The notes below the pieces were generated by a model. That model searched no databases, was not told the origin of the DNA, and saw only the letters and a list, made by a program, of their open reading frames with translations. The position numbers and the translations under genes were made by a program. A stretch of DNA of 46,741 nt from Deltaproteobacteria bacterium (GTDB lineage Bacteria > Desulfobacterota > Desulfarculia > Adiutricales > Adiutricaceae), in contig JAISRZ010000122.1 of the NCBI GenBank assembly GCA_031273455.1, forward strand, positions 1 to 46,741, in the 5' to 3' direction. Every line of letters begins with the position of its first letter. Position 1 is the stretch's first letter. Of this stretch, positions 18,454-27,600 are shown in pieces.

Positions 18454-19457
18454 TATTTACTCACAATTTTAATGCCAATATTTTTAAGAACAGATATTAC
18501 ATCAATTAGAAAATCATTCTTAATGATAAAATTAGTTTGATCAAAGGCGTTACGCTGAGGCCATGATATCAATAATAATAAATAATATTCTCTATTAGGT
18601 AACAAGCCTTTCAAACGTATTAATGAATATTCATCGTCAATTTTAACTATTAACGCCGGTAGAGGGCTTTCATAATGAGCTTTTAAAGCGAAAATAAGTC
18701 GTCTATACTCACGAGCCACAAAACTATCGACATAATGATCAGGATTTATCGGAACAAATTTTAGTCCAGGCGGCGCGGCGCTGGTTACTTGATAATAAGG
18801 GCCTCTCACTGATTCGCGGGCGAGAGAGAAATCTGTTTTTAATTCTGGACCCCAGGATTGAGATGGCGTCCAGTTGGACCGAGGATCAAAAAATTCTAAA
18901 ACGCTAGAGTCAATATCTATATCAATAAAATCGAATAAATCAAATTTAGAGCTAAAATATTCTTCCCACGTGAGATCATCTCTTATCAAAAAATCCTTTA
19001 AAGTAACAGTATAATTTGAATTATTTGAAAATATACCAAGCCCATTAACGGCGTATGAACTATCAGGGATACCAAAAAATAAATGTTGGTTCCCTATTTT
19101 AATATTTCTACCGTAATTAGCTAAAACTATTTTATTATCTTTTATTAATAAATAACCAGTTTCATTATATATATTAAAAATATAATTTGAAAAATCTTTT
19201 CTCTGATTATTATGTGAAACAAATTTATCAGATAAAGAGGGAAATATCAGACAATACCTATCAATTAAATTGTTAAGCGCGCTCGTTTTGTTTTTCTTCG
19301 ATGTTCCAACATCGTTATTGGACGAGTTTCGCGCCAAGCTTAGACACCATTGACCCAAAGCCGAGTAACAAAGCCTGTAGGCGAAAGAATCATCGGTCTC
19401 CTGATGAAAACGATGTATACGCAGATCATCAGCGATGGCGTTAAGAATATCGTTCAC
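18453..19457 (-). CDS. Hypothetical protein, third gene of the helicase operon
   Basis: A 334-residue soluble protein without a recognised family. The first 50 residues are helical, with DDLRIHRFHQETDDSFAYRL then CYSALGQWCLSLA, a pattern reminding me of short adaptor segments in helicase-linked loci. A middle part mixes short strands with many Asn and Asp. The C-terminal third (SFVAREYRRLIFALKAHYES, PALIVKIDDEYSLIRLKGLL) looks like an alpha/beta fold. There are no membrane segments and no visible nuclease or nucleotide-binding motif. It overlaps the coiled-coil gene by ATGA upstream and the helicase by TAATG downstream, so it is very likely a dedicated partner of the helicase. Confidence 0.8.
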   Translation of the reverse strand: MNDILNAIADDLRIHRFHQETDDSFAYRLCYSALGQWCLSLARNSSNNDVGTSKKNKTSALNNLIDRYCLIFPSLSDKFVSHNNQRKDFSNYIFNIYNETGYLLIKDNKIVLANYGRNIKIGNQHLFFGIPDSSYAVNGLGIFSNNSNYTVTLKDFLIRDDLTWEEYFSSKFDLFDFIDIDIDSSVLEFFDPRSNWTPSQSWGPELKTDFSLARESVRGPYYQVTSAAPPGLKFVPINPDHYVDSFVAREYRRLIFALKAHYESPLPALIVKIDDEYSLIRLKGLLPNREYYLLLLISWPQRNAFDQTNFIIKNDFLIDVISVLKNIGIKIVSK

Positions 19458-21031
19458 TTAATAAACCAATTATAGATCAAATCTTTATAAGGACATGATG
19501 GTTTATTAGAGTATTTCACAAAGCGTTCAGACATTACATAAGGCTTTTTCTGTAAAACATCAGCGCAATAAGGTAGCGCTTCAAAAATCAAGGCCCCGCA
19601 AAAATCATCTTCATTTTGGATAATTGAAGATTTACGCTCAACTATACAGTTTGGGAAGCCTAATTCTGTCATTATATCACTTAAACGTGTTGAAAATAAC
19701 GTTTTAGAAACTGATGGCGTATAATCAATTTCATCAATTGTTGATGGATCTTCATCTAACACTTTATTATTGCTAAAAGAGCCTATCCTATCAATATTTA
19801 AATATTGAACATATGATAAAAATTCTTTAGGCACAAAGTTCAGCGTCCTATTATAGCATACAGTTAGAAATATAATTTTATGCCTATAACTATCAAATAA
19901 AGATATCAATTTTGTTTCATTATAATTACCAACAAAATTATCTAGGCATACAATTCGGCCACTACCATCTAAAAACTGTTTAATATCATTATCAGATATT
20001 CTATCTGAATATGATAATTTATCATATTTTTGAGTACCTATAAGCGTATTAGCTAGGCATTTTATAAACATATGCTCAACTGATTTAGTGATTACAATTG
20101 GAATACCTAAAAACAATATATTAGAAATATGTTTTAATAATAAATCAAAACAATTACAATCGTTTAAGACGCCAATCTCTTGAAAATTATACCCTAGATA
20201 TTGAATAAATTCCTGGATGTCTTGAGGCCCTTTGGGACCCTTAGGGACTTTTATTTTTCCTTTCTTTTGAGACGAACAATTATCCCTCAACTTTTTAATC
20301 AACTCTAATGTGTTTAAACGTTTTAAACCTAATTTTTTAATTAAATTCTTTTTTTCATCTAATTGTACAGTTAAAGATTTTATTTGTTCATCTAAAACAA
20401 TTTTTGAAGAATTTAAAATGCTAATATCACCAGTTAACCGCTTATTTTTTAACTCAAAGTCCTTGTTAATAGCCATTAATTCATTATATTTATCTAATTT
20501 TTTTAATAAATTAGCGTTAATATTTTTTAATTGAGTTATTTCGTTTAAATTTTCTTTAGCTAACTCAGCCGATTTTTTCGCTTTCTCAGTCAATGTATCA
20601 ATTATTGACATAGCGGCGCTAAATAAACTACTATATTCCTCAGAATAAGATTCGCCTACTAATTTAAAATAAAGATGAATATTTTCGCTAAATGTAGTAT
20701 GTGCGATTGATTTAAGCCTTGCTTTATCTTTATTATCATCTAATTTTAGATATAAATCATAATAATCTTTTATTACTTCAATACCATGGTCTATTGCGGT
20801 ATTAATAAGCGAAGAAACAGATTTTAGATTCTTTTTTTTGAATATAAAATCTTCGCCTAACCGCTGTAAAGAGTTAACATCAGTCCTGAAACCTGGAAAA
20901 TCTTTGGCAAAAGCTTTATTATTATGTTTAAAAAAATTAGAGGCGTATTCTAATGTAATATTAGAACATACAAAACGAATTTCTTCATCGTCTAATTCAG
21001 ATAAATAGTTTTTAATATTTATTGAATTCAT
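19454..21031 (-). CDS. Coiled-coil protein with a degenerate P-loop-like C-terminal half
   Basis: A 525-residue protein. Residues 1-130 are helical, and about 135-255 form a long coiled coil rich in Lys, Glu, Leu and Asn. A KVPKGPKGPQ hinge follows near 261-271. The C-terminal part reads like an AAA/P-loop core: IPIVITKSVEHMF where a Walker A strand-loop-helix should be, GRIVCLDNF like Walker B, and HKIIFLTVCYNRTLNFVP like sensor 1, but there is no GxxxxGK[ST]. It is thus probably a nucleotide-free scaffold; this fold call is by eye. It overlaps both neighbours by ATGA. In defence operons such a part could multimerise the complex or sense DNA. Confidence 0.78.
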   Translation of the reverse strand: MNSINIKNYLSELDDEEIRFVCSNITLEYASNFFKHNNKAFAKDFPGFRTDVNSLQRLGEDFIFKKKNLKSVSSLINTAIDHGIEVIKDYYDLYLKLDDNKDKARLKSIAHTTFSENIHLYFKLVGESYSEEYSSLFSAAMSIIDTLTEKAKKSAELAKENLNEITQLKNINANLLKKLDKYNELMAINKDFELKNKRLTGDISILNSSKIVLDEQIKSLTVQLDEKKNLIKKLGLKRLNTLELIKKLRDNCSSQKKGKIKVPKGPKGPQDIQEFIQYLGYNFQEIGVLNDCNCFDLLLKHISNILFLGIPIVITKSVEHMFIKCLANTLIGTQKYDKLSYSDRISDNDIKQFLDGSGRIVCLDNFVGNYNETKLISLFDSYRHKIIFLTVCYNRTLNFVPKEFLSYVQYLNIDRIGSFSNNKVLDEDPSTIDEIDYTPSVSKTLFSTRLSDIMTELGFPNCIVERKSSIIQNEDDFCGALIFEALPYCADVLQKKPYVMSERFVKYSNKPSCPYKDLIYNWFIK

Positions 21032-22461
21032 ACTCTTCCTTCAATAATATAGCGTTTAACCGCGGAATTTATTAAGCCTGACTTTTCACATTCTCGAAGA
21101 TATTTAAGAGCTGTTTCGCTGATTGTCAGACCGTTAAAATCATTTTTCGCAAATGATTCTACTATTTTATAGTTAGCGATAATGTCATTTAATAATTCTT
21201 CAGAACTAACTTCATTTTGTTCTTTATAGTATATACATAAATCAAGATAATTGTTTGTATATCTTTTAATTACGCTATTAGGTGTAAGTAATTTGGTTGT
21301 TCCGCCTTCTAGATAGGTTACTCCGTCTTTATTAAATAGAAAATATCTACCTTGATGATCTAAATCATATTTATTTGTTTTAATTATTCGTATTTCTTTT
21401 TTTTCTATTTCATTAATATGTTTTTCATCATTTTTAAAATATATTTCTACATTTTTCATAATAATAATTGCATTATTTGCAGTAATTTTATATACACCAT
21501 CGTTTTTTATTTCAATTTGTTTAGAATTTAGATTAATATTACCATGAGGTATCAATTGACTTGTTGAATGCAGATAAACGTAATCAGATTGGGCCAAGGT
21601 AATTTCATCCTTAAAGACCACAGGTGGCCACAAAGTGGTGATAGATTCGCGTTTATCTACTTTGAATCCCCAATTTTCAAGAAAATGATATTTACTATTA
21701 TCATCTTTAACTTTAATTTTAAATATAAATGCCGCAAAGTCACAGTCCATAGTCGTAAAATCAAACTTTTCAATAATTTCAATTTCATTATCGCTATATT
21801 GTAATATATTTCTAACGCTTTGCAATGTAATAACAATATATTCAGTGTCTGTATATAATACTGTTCCTTTAACTAATTTAGCTCTATTGCAATTTTTGTT
21901 GCTTAATAACTTAAAAACCAGCGGAAATTGATTATAATTTGTAAAAAAATCATATTTACGTGAAATATTTTGTTGAGTGTTTGATACTACATAATACCTA
22001 GAAAATTGTGATAGAGATATTAATTCTGGGGCGTCAGGATAAAAATTTCTAAAATTTACGCTAGCGGAATAGACCATTTCCTTTCCAGGCCAAGTCTTTA
22101 TCTCCAAAATAGCCGCCGCTTTTTCACAATTTTCAATTTCTTTTTCGCTATAACATACACTCAGAAGAAAAAGTTTTGTATTAAGGTCAAAATAAATCTC
22201 AACTCGCTCATGCTTACTTCTAGGGGAGACAGAACCTATTTTTCCCCCGGAGTTATTGCGTATGTATAATTCACAATCTGTCTCATTATTGCCACTACGA
22301 TGCCTAAAGTGAGGAATCATCTTTTCGCTATCCATGGCCGCGATATACACTTCCTCGCCGCAACACGCGCATTCGTAACGATACGGCATATGAACGCCTT
22401 CTTTAGCGGCCAATTCAGCGGTCACTACAATTTGCAGAATGGTGTCGTGGGCCTCTAGCAA
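21028..22461 (-). CDS. Protein with CoiA-like N-terminal zinc domain, first gene of the helicase operon
   Basis: A 477-residue protein. Residues 24-70 (PYRYECACCGEEVYIAAM, then PHFRHRSGNNETDCELY) match the N-terminal zinc-binding region of competence protein CoiA and related proteins: CxxC, then HFxH, then Cys. The remainder is beta-rich and resembles no family I know. I do not see a clear PD-(D/E)xK nuclease core; EIKTW near residue 114 is the only ExK and lacks an obvious partner Asp. The start is TTG, 8 bases behind AAGG; an internal ATG at codon 25 would begin right at the zinc domain. It opens the operon, with AT-rich promoter-like sequence upstream, and overlaps the coiled-coil gene by ATGA. 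Confidence 0.78.
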   Translation of the reverse strand: MLEAHDTILQIVVTAELAAKEGVHMPYRYECACCGEEVYIAAMDSEKMIPHFRHRSGNNETDCELYIRNNSGGKIGSVSPRSKHERVEIYFDLNTKLFLLSVCYSEKEIENCEKAAAILEIKTWPGKEMVYSASVNFRNFYPDAPELISLSQFSRYYVVSNTQQNISRKYDFFTNYNQFPLVFKLLSNKNCNRAKLVKGTVLYTDTEYIVITLQSVRNILQYSDNEIEIIEKFDFTTMDCDFAAFIFKIKVKDDNSKYHFLENWGFKVDKRESITTLWPPVVFKDEITLAQSDYVYLHSTSQLIPHGNINLNSKQIEIKNDGVYKITANNAIIIMKNVEIYFKNDEKHINEIEKKEIRIIKTNKYDLDHQGRYFLFNKDGVTYLEGGTTKLLTPNSVIKRYTNNYLDLCIYYKEQNEVSSEELLNDIIANYKIVESFAKNDFNGLTISETALKYLRECEKSGLINSAVKRYIIEGRV

Positions 22462-22968
22462 TGCGCTTACCTTATTATTTTACATTATTATTTTTAAAAA
22501 TTGTTTTATATAATCAACTTAAGGTTAATTATTTAAATAAAATACTATCTTAGCGTTTAAACACTACAAAAACTTTAATATTACTTTTAAAAATTAATTA
22601 AACGTTGAATTTCGGATATTAGGGATGTTCCCAACGCTTATGGGTCGGGCCGGGACGCGTTATTTTTCCGGTTCATCGGCCTACTCGCTTTAAAAGCTCT
22701 TTCCCCCGCGACCCGTATACTTTACTCTTTTTTCGCGAAAATAACAACCACATCGATCGCATATTTTTTTATTCAAAGAAATTAATTTTTTTATTTTTTA
22801 TTATATATAGATTGTTATAATAAAACTTATATTTTATTAAAATTTCACTAAAAAGATTTTTCTTCGCGCGAGCTTCGCTCCGCGAACTTCGTTCCGCGAA
22901 CTTTAGGGGATTTATGGCCAGCCATTCCTTAAAGTTTAGCGCTTTTAGACGCCTTTGCCAAAAAAAGC
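22462..22968. other. AT-rich gap at the island edge
   Basis: No gene is seen. The part next to the helicase operon is very AT-rich and must hold its promoter (several TAATAT/TATAAT-like hexamers, none decisive). The ftsY side carries the short tandem repeat at 22866-22904. Confidence 0.5.
22866..22904. repeat. Short tandem/inverted GC-rich repeat
   Basis: Three 14-base units, CGCGAGCTTCGCTC, CGCGAACTTCGTTC and CGCGAACTTTAGGG, stand head to tail. Each first half is nearly the reverse complement of its second half, so the RNA could fold as successive small hairpins. The position, about 60 bases past the ftsY stop, would suit a 3'-end element. Confidence 0.5.
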
Positions 22969-24669
22969 TTAAACTCGCTCCCCCGACCCTAAGATAGCCT
23001 CCGCGAAATCCACGGCGGAAAAAGGCCTTAGATCGTCATAGGTTTCCCCTAAGCCAATAAAGGTCACCGGCAACTTGAGCTCATTAATGATTGAGACCAC
23101 CACGCCGCCTTTGGAAGTGCCATCCAGTTTGGTGATGATAAGGCTATCCAACTCCACGGCCTCGTGGAAGGTCCGAGCCTGGTTAGTGGCGTTCTGGCCG
23201 GTGTTGGCGTCTAAAATCAGGATGGTCTTATGGGGAGCCCCAGGGAGAGCCTTATTGGCCACACGCCGGATTTTCTTCAGTTCCTCCATAAGGTTGACTT
23301 TGGTGTGTAACCGCCCAGCCGTGTCGATAATGACCACGTCCACCCCTCTGGCTTTGGCGGCGGTTAAGGCGTCAAAAACCACCGCCGAAGGGTCCGCTCC
23401 GGTTGGTTGGGAGACCAAGTCCGCGTCCACCCTTTTAGCCCAGATGGCCAACTGCTCCACGGCGGCGGCCCGAAAAGTGTCCCCAGCGGCCAGTAAGACT
23501 GATTTACCCTCATCCCGGTACCGTTTGGCCAGTTTAGCGATGGTGGTGGTTTTACCGACCCCATTGACCCCCACCATCATGATAACCAAAGGTTTGACAC
23601 TAGGAACCGGATTGGACGGCAGATCGATTATCTCCAGTAACCGGGCTCTTAAAGCTTCTTTTAAAGCCGCCGCGTCCTTTAGCTCCTTCCGGGAGACTTG
23701 GCCCCGGATCTTGTATAAAAGATCCTCCGTGGTCTTAACCCCCAGATCCGAGGTTATCAGGATTTCCTCTAGCTCCTCCAAGACGTTCTCATCGATCTCC
23801 TTGGTGGCTATTAAGACCTTTTCGATCCGCCCGGTAATCCGGTCCCGGGTGTTAATGAGCTTTTGCTTTAAGCGAGCCAAAAAGCCGAGTTTGGGCTTTT
23901 CCTCGGGCTGGGCCTCTATCTCTTCCTCGGGCTGGGCCTCGGGTTTATCTTCTGGCTTCGCCTCAATCGCGTCCGCCAATTGTTCTAAAGGTTTTTCCTC
24001 AACCTTGGCTAGGGGTTCTACTCCCTTCGTTGGCTCCGCGATTAAGGTGGGCTCGGGCGGGGCCTCAAGCTCCGCGGCGGGTAAAACCGGCGACCTTGTC
24101 GGCGCCACTGGGGTGGGTTCGGGCGCGATCGTAGCGGAGGGGCTTAGGTCAGGGGTAAGCTCTGGAGCTAGACTAGGCTCGGCGACCGCTTCCTTAAGCG
24201 CGGCCTCGGTTTCTAGCTGACTTTCCGCGGCTAAAGGCTCTTCAATGACGGGTTCTTCAGCGATGGGCTCTTCAGCGATGGGCTCTTCAGGGCCTAGCTC
24301 CGGGGTTTTCGGGCTTTCGGTTTTATCGCCGCCAGTCAAGCGGCTTTTTAAGCGGCCGAACCAGCCTTTTTTGGGCTTTTCCGGCTCCCCGGGGGCCGCT
24401 AGTTCCGTGGCCGCTGGCTCTTGAACCGCTTCTTCCGGTTGACCTTCCGCGCTGACCGAGGAACTGGCCTCGGGTTCTTGGCTAGAGGCCGTTTCGTTGG
24501 CTAAAGGAACGCTTGGCTCTGGTTGGCGGTCAGGTGGGGAGTCTGGTTGAAGGTTCGCCAATGAATCGGGCGCGGGAGCCTCAGGGTCCCTCGGCTTAGG
24601 CTCCTCAGTAGCGAGCGGTTCTGGGGCCTCAACTGGTTTAGGCTTTTTACTCCGAAAAAAATCAAACAT
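22969..24669 (-). CDS. ftsY: Signal recognition particle receptor FtsY
   Basis: A 566-residue SRP receptor GTPase that docks the SRP-ribosome complex at the membrane for co-translational insertion. The NG domain occupies about residues 270-566: GVNGVGKTTTIAKLAKRY (P-loop, about 367-384), VIIDTAGRL (about 446-454) and ITKLDGTSKGG (about 510-520). The preceding 265 residues are an acidic, Pro/Glu/Ala-rich A domain with repeats such as AEEPIAEEPVIEEP. This is longer than usual and includes a basic patch KKGWFGRLKSRL (about 99-110). It overlaps the smc stop by 8 bases and so is coupled to it, an arrangement seen in other bacteria. Confidence 0.95.
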   Translation of the reverse strand: MFDFFRSKKPKPVEAPEPLATEEPKPRDPEAPAPDSLANLQPDSPPDRQPEPSVPLANETASSQEPEASSSVSAEGQPEEAVQEPAATELAAPGEPEKPKKGWFGRLKSRLTGGDKTESPKTPELGPEEPIAEEPIAEEPVIEEPLAAESQLETEAALKEAVAEPSLAPELTPDLSPSATIAPEPTPVAPTRSPVLPAAELEAPPEPTLIAEPTKGVEPLAKVEEKPLEQLADAIEAKPEDKPEAQPEEEIEAQPEEKPKLGFLARLKQKLINTRDRITGRIEKVLIATKEIDENVLEELEEILITSDLGVKTTEDLLYKIRGQVSRKELKDAAALKEALRARLLEIIDLPSNPVPSVKPLVIMMVGVNGVGKTTTIAKLAKRYRDEGKSVLLAAGDTFRAAAVEQLAIWAKRVDADLVSQPTGADPSAVVFDALTAAKARGVDVVIIDTAGRLHTKVNLMEELKKIRRVANKALPGAPHKTILILDANTGQNATNQARTFHEAVELDSLIITKLDGTSKGGVVVSIINELKLPVTFIGLGETYDDLRPFSAVDFAEAILGSGERV

Positions 24670-27600
24670 CCGTTAAAACCTCGGCCTGGGCGAGACTGAC
24701 GCTCACCAGTCTGGAGACTCCTGGGGTTTCCATGGTTACCCCGTAAAGAGTGTCGCAGATTTGCATGGTCCTTTTGTTGTGGGTCACCATAATGATCTGG
24801 GAAGCCTCGCTTAACCGCCTCAAAAGACGGTTAAACCGGTCAATATTGGCTTCGTCCAAAGGAGCGTCGGCCTCGTCCAAAAGGCAAAAGGGGCTGGGTT
24901 TAATGAGGTAAAGGGCGAAGATCAAGGCTAAGGCGGTTAAGGCCTTTTCCCCGCCGGACAATAAGCTCATGACCATGATCTTTTTGCCCGGGGGATGGAC
25001 GTGGATCTCCACCCCGCTCTCCAAAGGATCGTTTTCATCGGATAACCCTAACCAACCCTCGCCGCCCTCAAAGAGAACCGGAAAAATCTCCCGAAACTTA
25101 GCGTCAGCCTCTTTGAAGGTCTTGGAGAATAGCTCCCGGCAGGTCTGATTAACCCGGCTAATGCCCTTTTTAAGGTCAGCTATGCCCTTGGTAATATCGT
25201 CATAATGACCTTTGTAATAATCGTATTTCTCCTGTAGCTCGACCTCTTTCTCAATGGAGGTTAAGCTTATTTCCCCCATGGTCGATAAACGGTCTTTTAG
25301 CTTTTTCCGGGTGGCCTCCGCCCCGGCGGGGACCTCTTTGGCGGCCCATTCCCGGGCGTCAATGACCTCCAAAGGCGGCTCAACCGGTTTGGGCCACTGA
25401 CCTTCATTAGGCGCGCCCTCTAAAGTCTCATCGCCTAATAAGGCGGGATCTTGCGGGCTAGCCTCATCGGTCGCGGGATTAGCCGTTATTTCGCTTGGGT
25501 CGCCCGCGGTCAATAGGCTCGCGCCCGGTTGGTCCAAAGAGACCGGGTTTTCCGGGGAAAGAGCCTCAAAGGCCGCTAAACCCAAAGGGTCATCCAGGGG
25601 GCTAAGTAAACCGTTGGCCCCAAAGGGATCCCCTAGGGCCTCGTATAGGGCCTCGCCATTAAATTCCGCGGAGGATTCCGCGGACGGGTCGGAGCCCTCT
25701 AAACCGCCTTCTAGGTTGTCAGCTAGGTTATCGGCTTGGTTGTCAGCTAGGTTATCGTCTAGACCGCCTTCTAGGCTCTCTTCTAGGTCGCCTTCTAGGT
25801 TATCTTCTAGGCTGTCTTCTGGATCGCCTTCTAGCGTCTCCTCTAGCCGCTCCTCTTCGGGCGCGGTGGCCACTGGGTCCGGATCTTCGGGATCGACCAG
25901 GGTGGCTCGCCAGTCGTTATGGAGGTTTTCGGCTAAACGGGTTAAATCGAATTCCACCTCTTGGGAGTTTCTTTCCAGCTGGCTTAGCTCTTGAGCCGCC
26001 TCCTCCCGTTTTTTCCGGGTGTCCCGGGCCACTTCCTCGCGTTTAGTGGCTTCCCCGCGCCCTTCCTCTCTAATCCGCCGTAAGTTGGCCACCGAGCTTT
26101 CCGCTTGGCTCACCCGCTCGGGCAACCCTTCGGCCTCCACCTTGAACCCTGCGATTTTGGCGGTTAAAGTCTCAATCTCCAGACCCAAGGTCTCAGCGTC
26201 GTTAAAAAGGTCCAAACGCCGATTGTCCAAGTTATCCAGCCACTCCTCGGCGCTTTTTAAAGACTTGGAGGCGTTGTCTAGCCTTTCTAAGGCGGCTTCA
26301 GCCTCCGCCGAGGCTCCTTGGCTCCGCTCTTGCAACTCGGTTAACTCGGCCTCTTTCTCGCTGGCCGCGTCCTTAAGCTGAATAAAGATCTCTTCTTGGG
26401 CGGTTAAATCGGCGGTTAAAGCCTCCCGAGTTTGGACGTCTTTAGCCATCCGGTTTTCCGTGTCGGTTAAGCGGGCGACCACCTGCTCCACTTCCCCAGC
26501 TAAAGACCCTTGCCGAATCTGTAAGGCTTTAACGTCCGATTGGGCTAACATGATCTTGGAATTAGCCTCGGCTAAATCGGCCACTAGCCCTTCTTTGGCG
26601 CTCTGGCTAGCCACTAGGGCCGACTCGGTCCGCAAACGATTTTCCCGGGCCAGATCGACCTTGGACTTTTCCGCGTCTAAGGTAATCTTAAGTTCGTCCA
26701 GCTTGTCCTCAGCCGCCTCGACTTCCTTTAACCTAGCCAGTAACCCTTGATCGTTGGACCCTTCAGCGGCCCCGCCGCCCACGACCACGGCTTTATTGAC
26801 GTACTCGCCGGTTTTGGTTAAAAACTTGTCCCCGAGGGGCTCATCGAGATCCTCGGCTAAACTGACTTTCCCGATTAAGGAGTCCAAAAGGTTTTTGGAC
26901 TCCAGTTCGTTATAAGCCACAAACCCGGAGCGACCGAGCTTTTTTTCTTTGGCGATCTTAACCGCGGCCATGGCCCCAGCCCGATCCCGGGTGACTATCC
27001 AAGCTAAGCGCTCGCCCAAAGCCGCTTCCACCGCCGCCTCATACCCCTCGGGTGGGTTAAGGCTCTCAGCCACCGGCCCCATTAAGGCCCCAGCTAAGGT
27101 CGGTTCGCTCATTAAAGTCTTGACCCCAGCTGGATACCAGCTAAAGCCGCTTTTTAAGTCCTCTAAAGTGTGTAAGCGGGCGGTTAGGGCGGCCACCTCA
27201 TTTTCAATGCGGCTTAGTTCCCGGGTGGCGGCCTCTAAGCCCTCTTTGGCCTCCTCTAAGGCCTCGCGCCGTTCAATCAGCTCTTCTTCTTTGGTCTTAA
27301 GATCCTCGTCTAAAACGGTCTTAAAACGGATCCTGGCGGCTAACTTGTCTTGGGCCTCGGTCATGGCCAGTTCGCCCTGGTTTTTCTCCAGCTCCAAGTC
27401 TTTCCGCCGCTCGGCCAAGATCCCTAATAAACTTTCAGACCCAGCCAAAGTCTCCCGTAAGACCTGGAGCTCCTCGCGGGTCTTGATTAAACGCTCTTGG
27501 GCCGCGTCGCGCTCTTGAGCTTGGGCGTTTAAAGCGTTTTTCACCACCCGCCAGCGCTCTTTTAACTCATCCCTTAAGGCGCTGGTCGTTTGGCTCTCTT

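Noticed and set aside
13228..22461. CRISPR-Cas or BREX system
   Set aside because: No repeat-spacer array, Cas proteins, PglX or PglZ are present; the helicase is of DUF1998 type.
22556..22570. TTTAAACACTACAAA shared with 44871-44885
   Set aside because: A 15-base match in AT-rich intergenic DNA can arise by chance in a window of this size; flanking similarity is weak.
23075..24220. Long plus-strand frame of 381 codons opposite ftsY
   Set aside because: It is the antisense shadow of ftsY's biased codons; Ser/Ala-rich with no start support. The same holds for the frames opposite smc.
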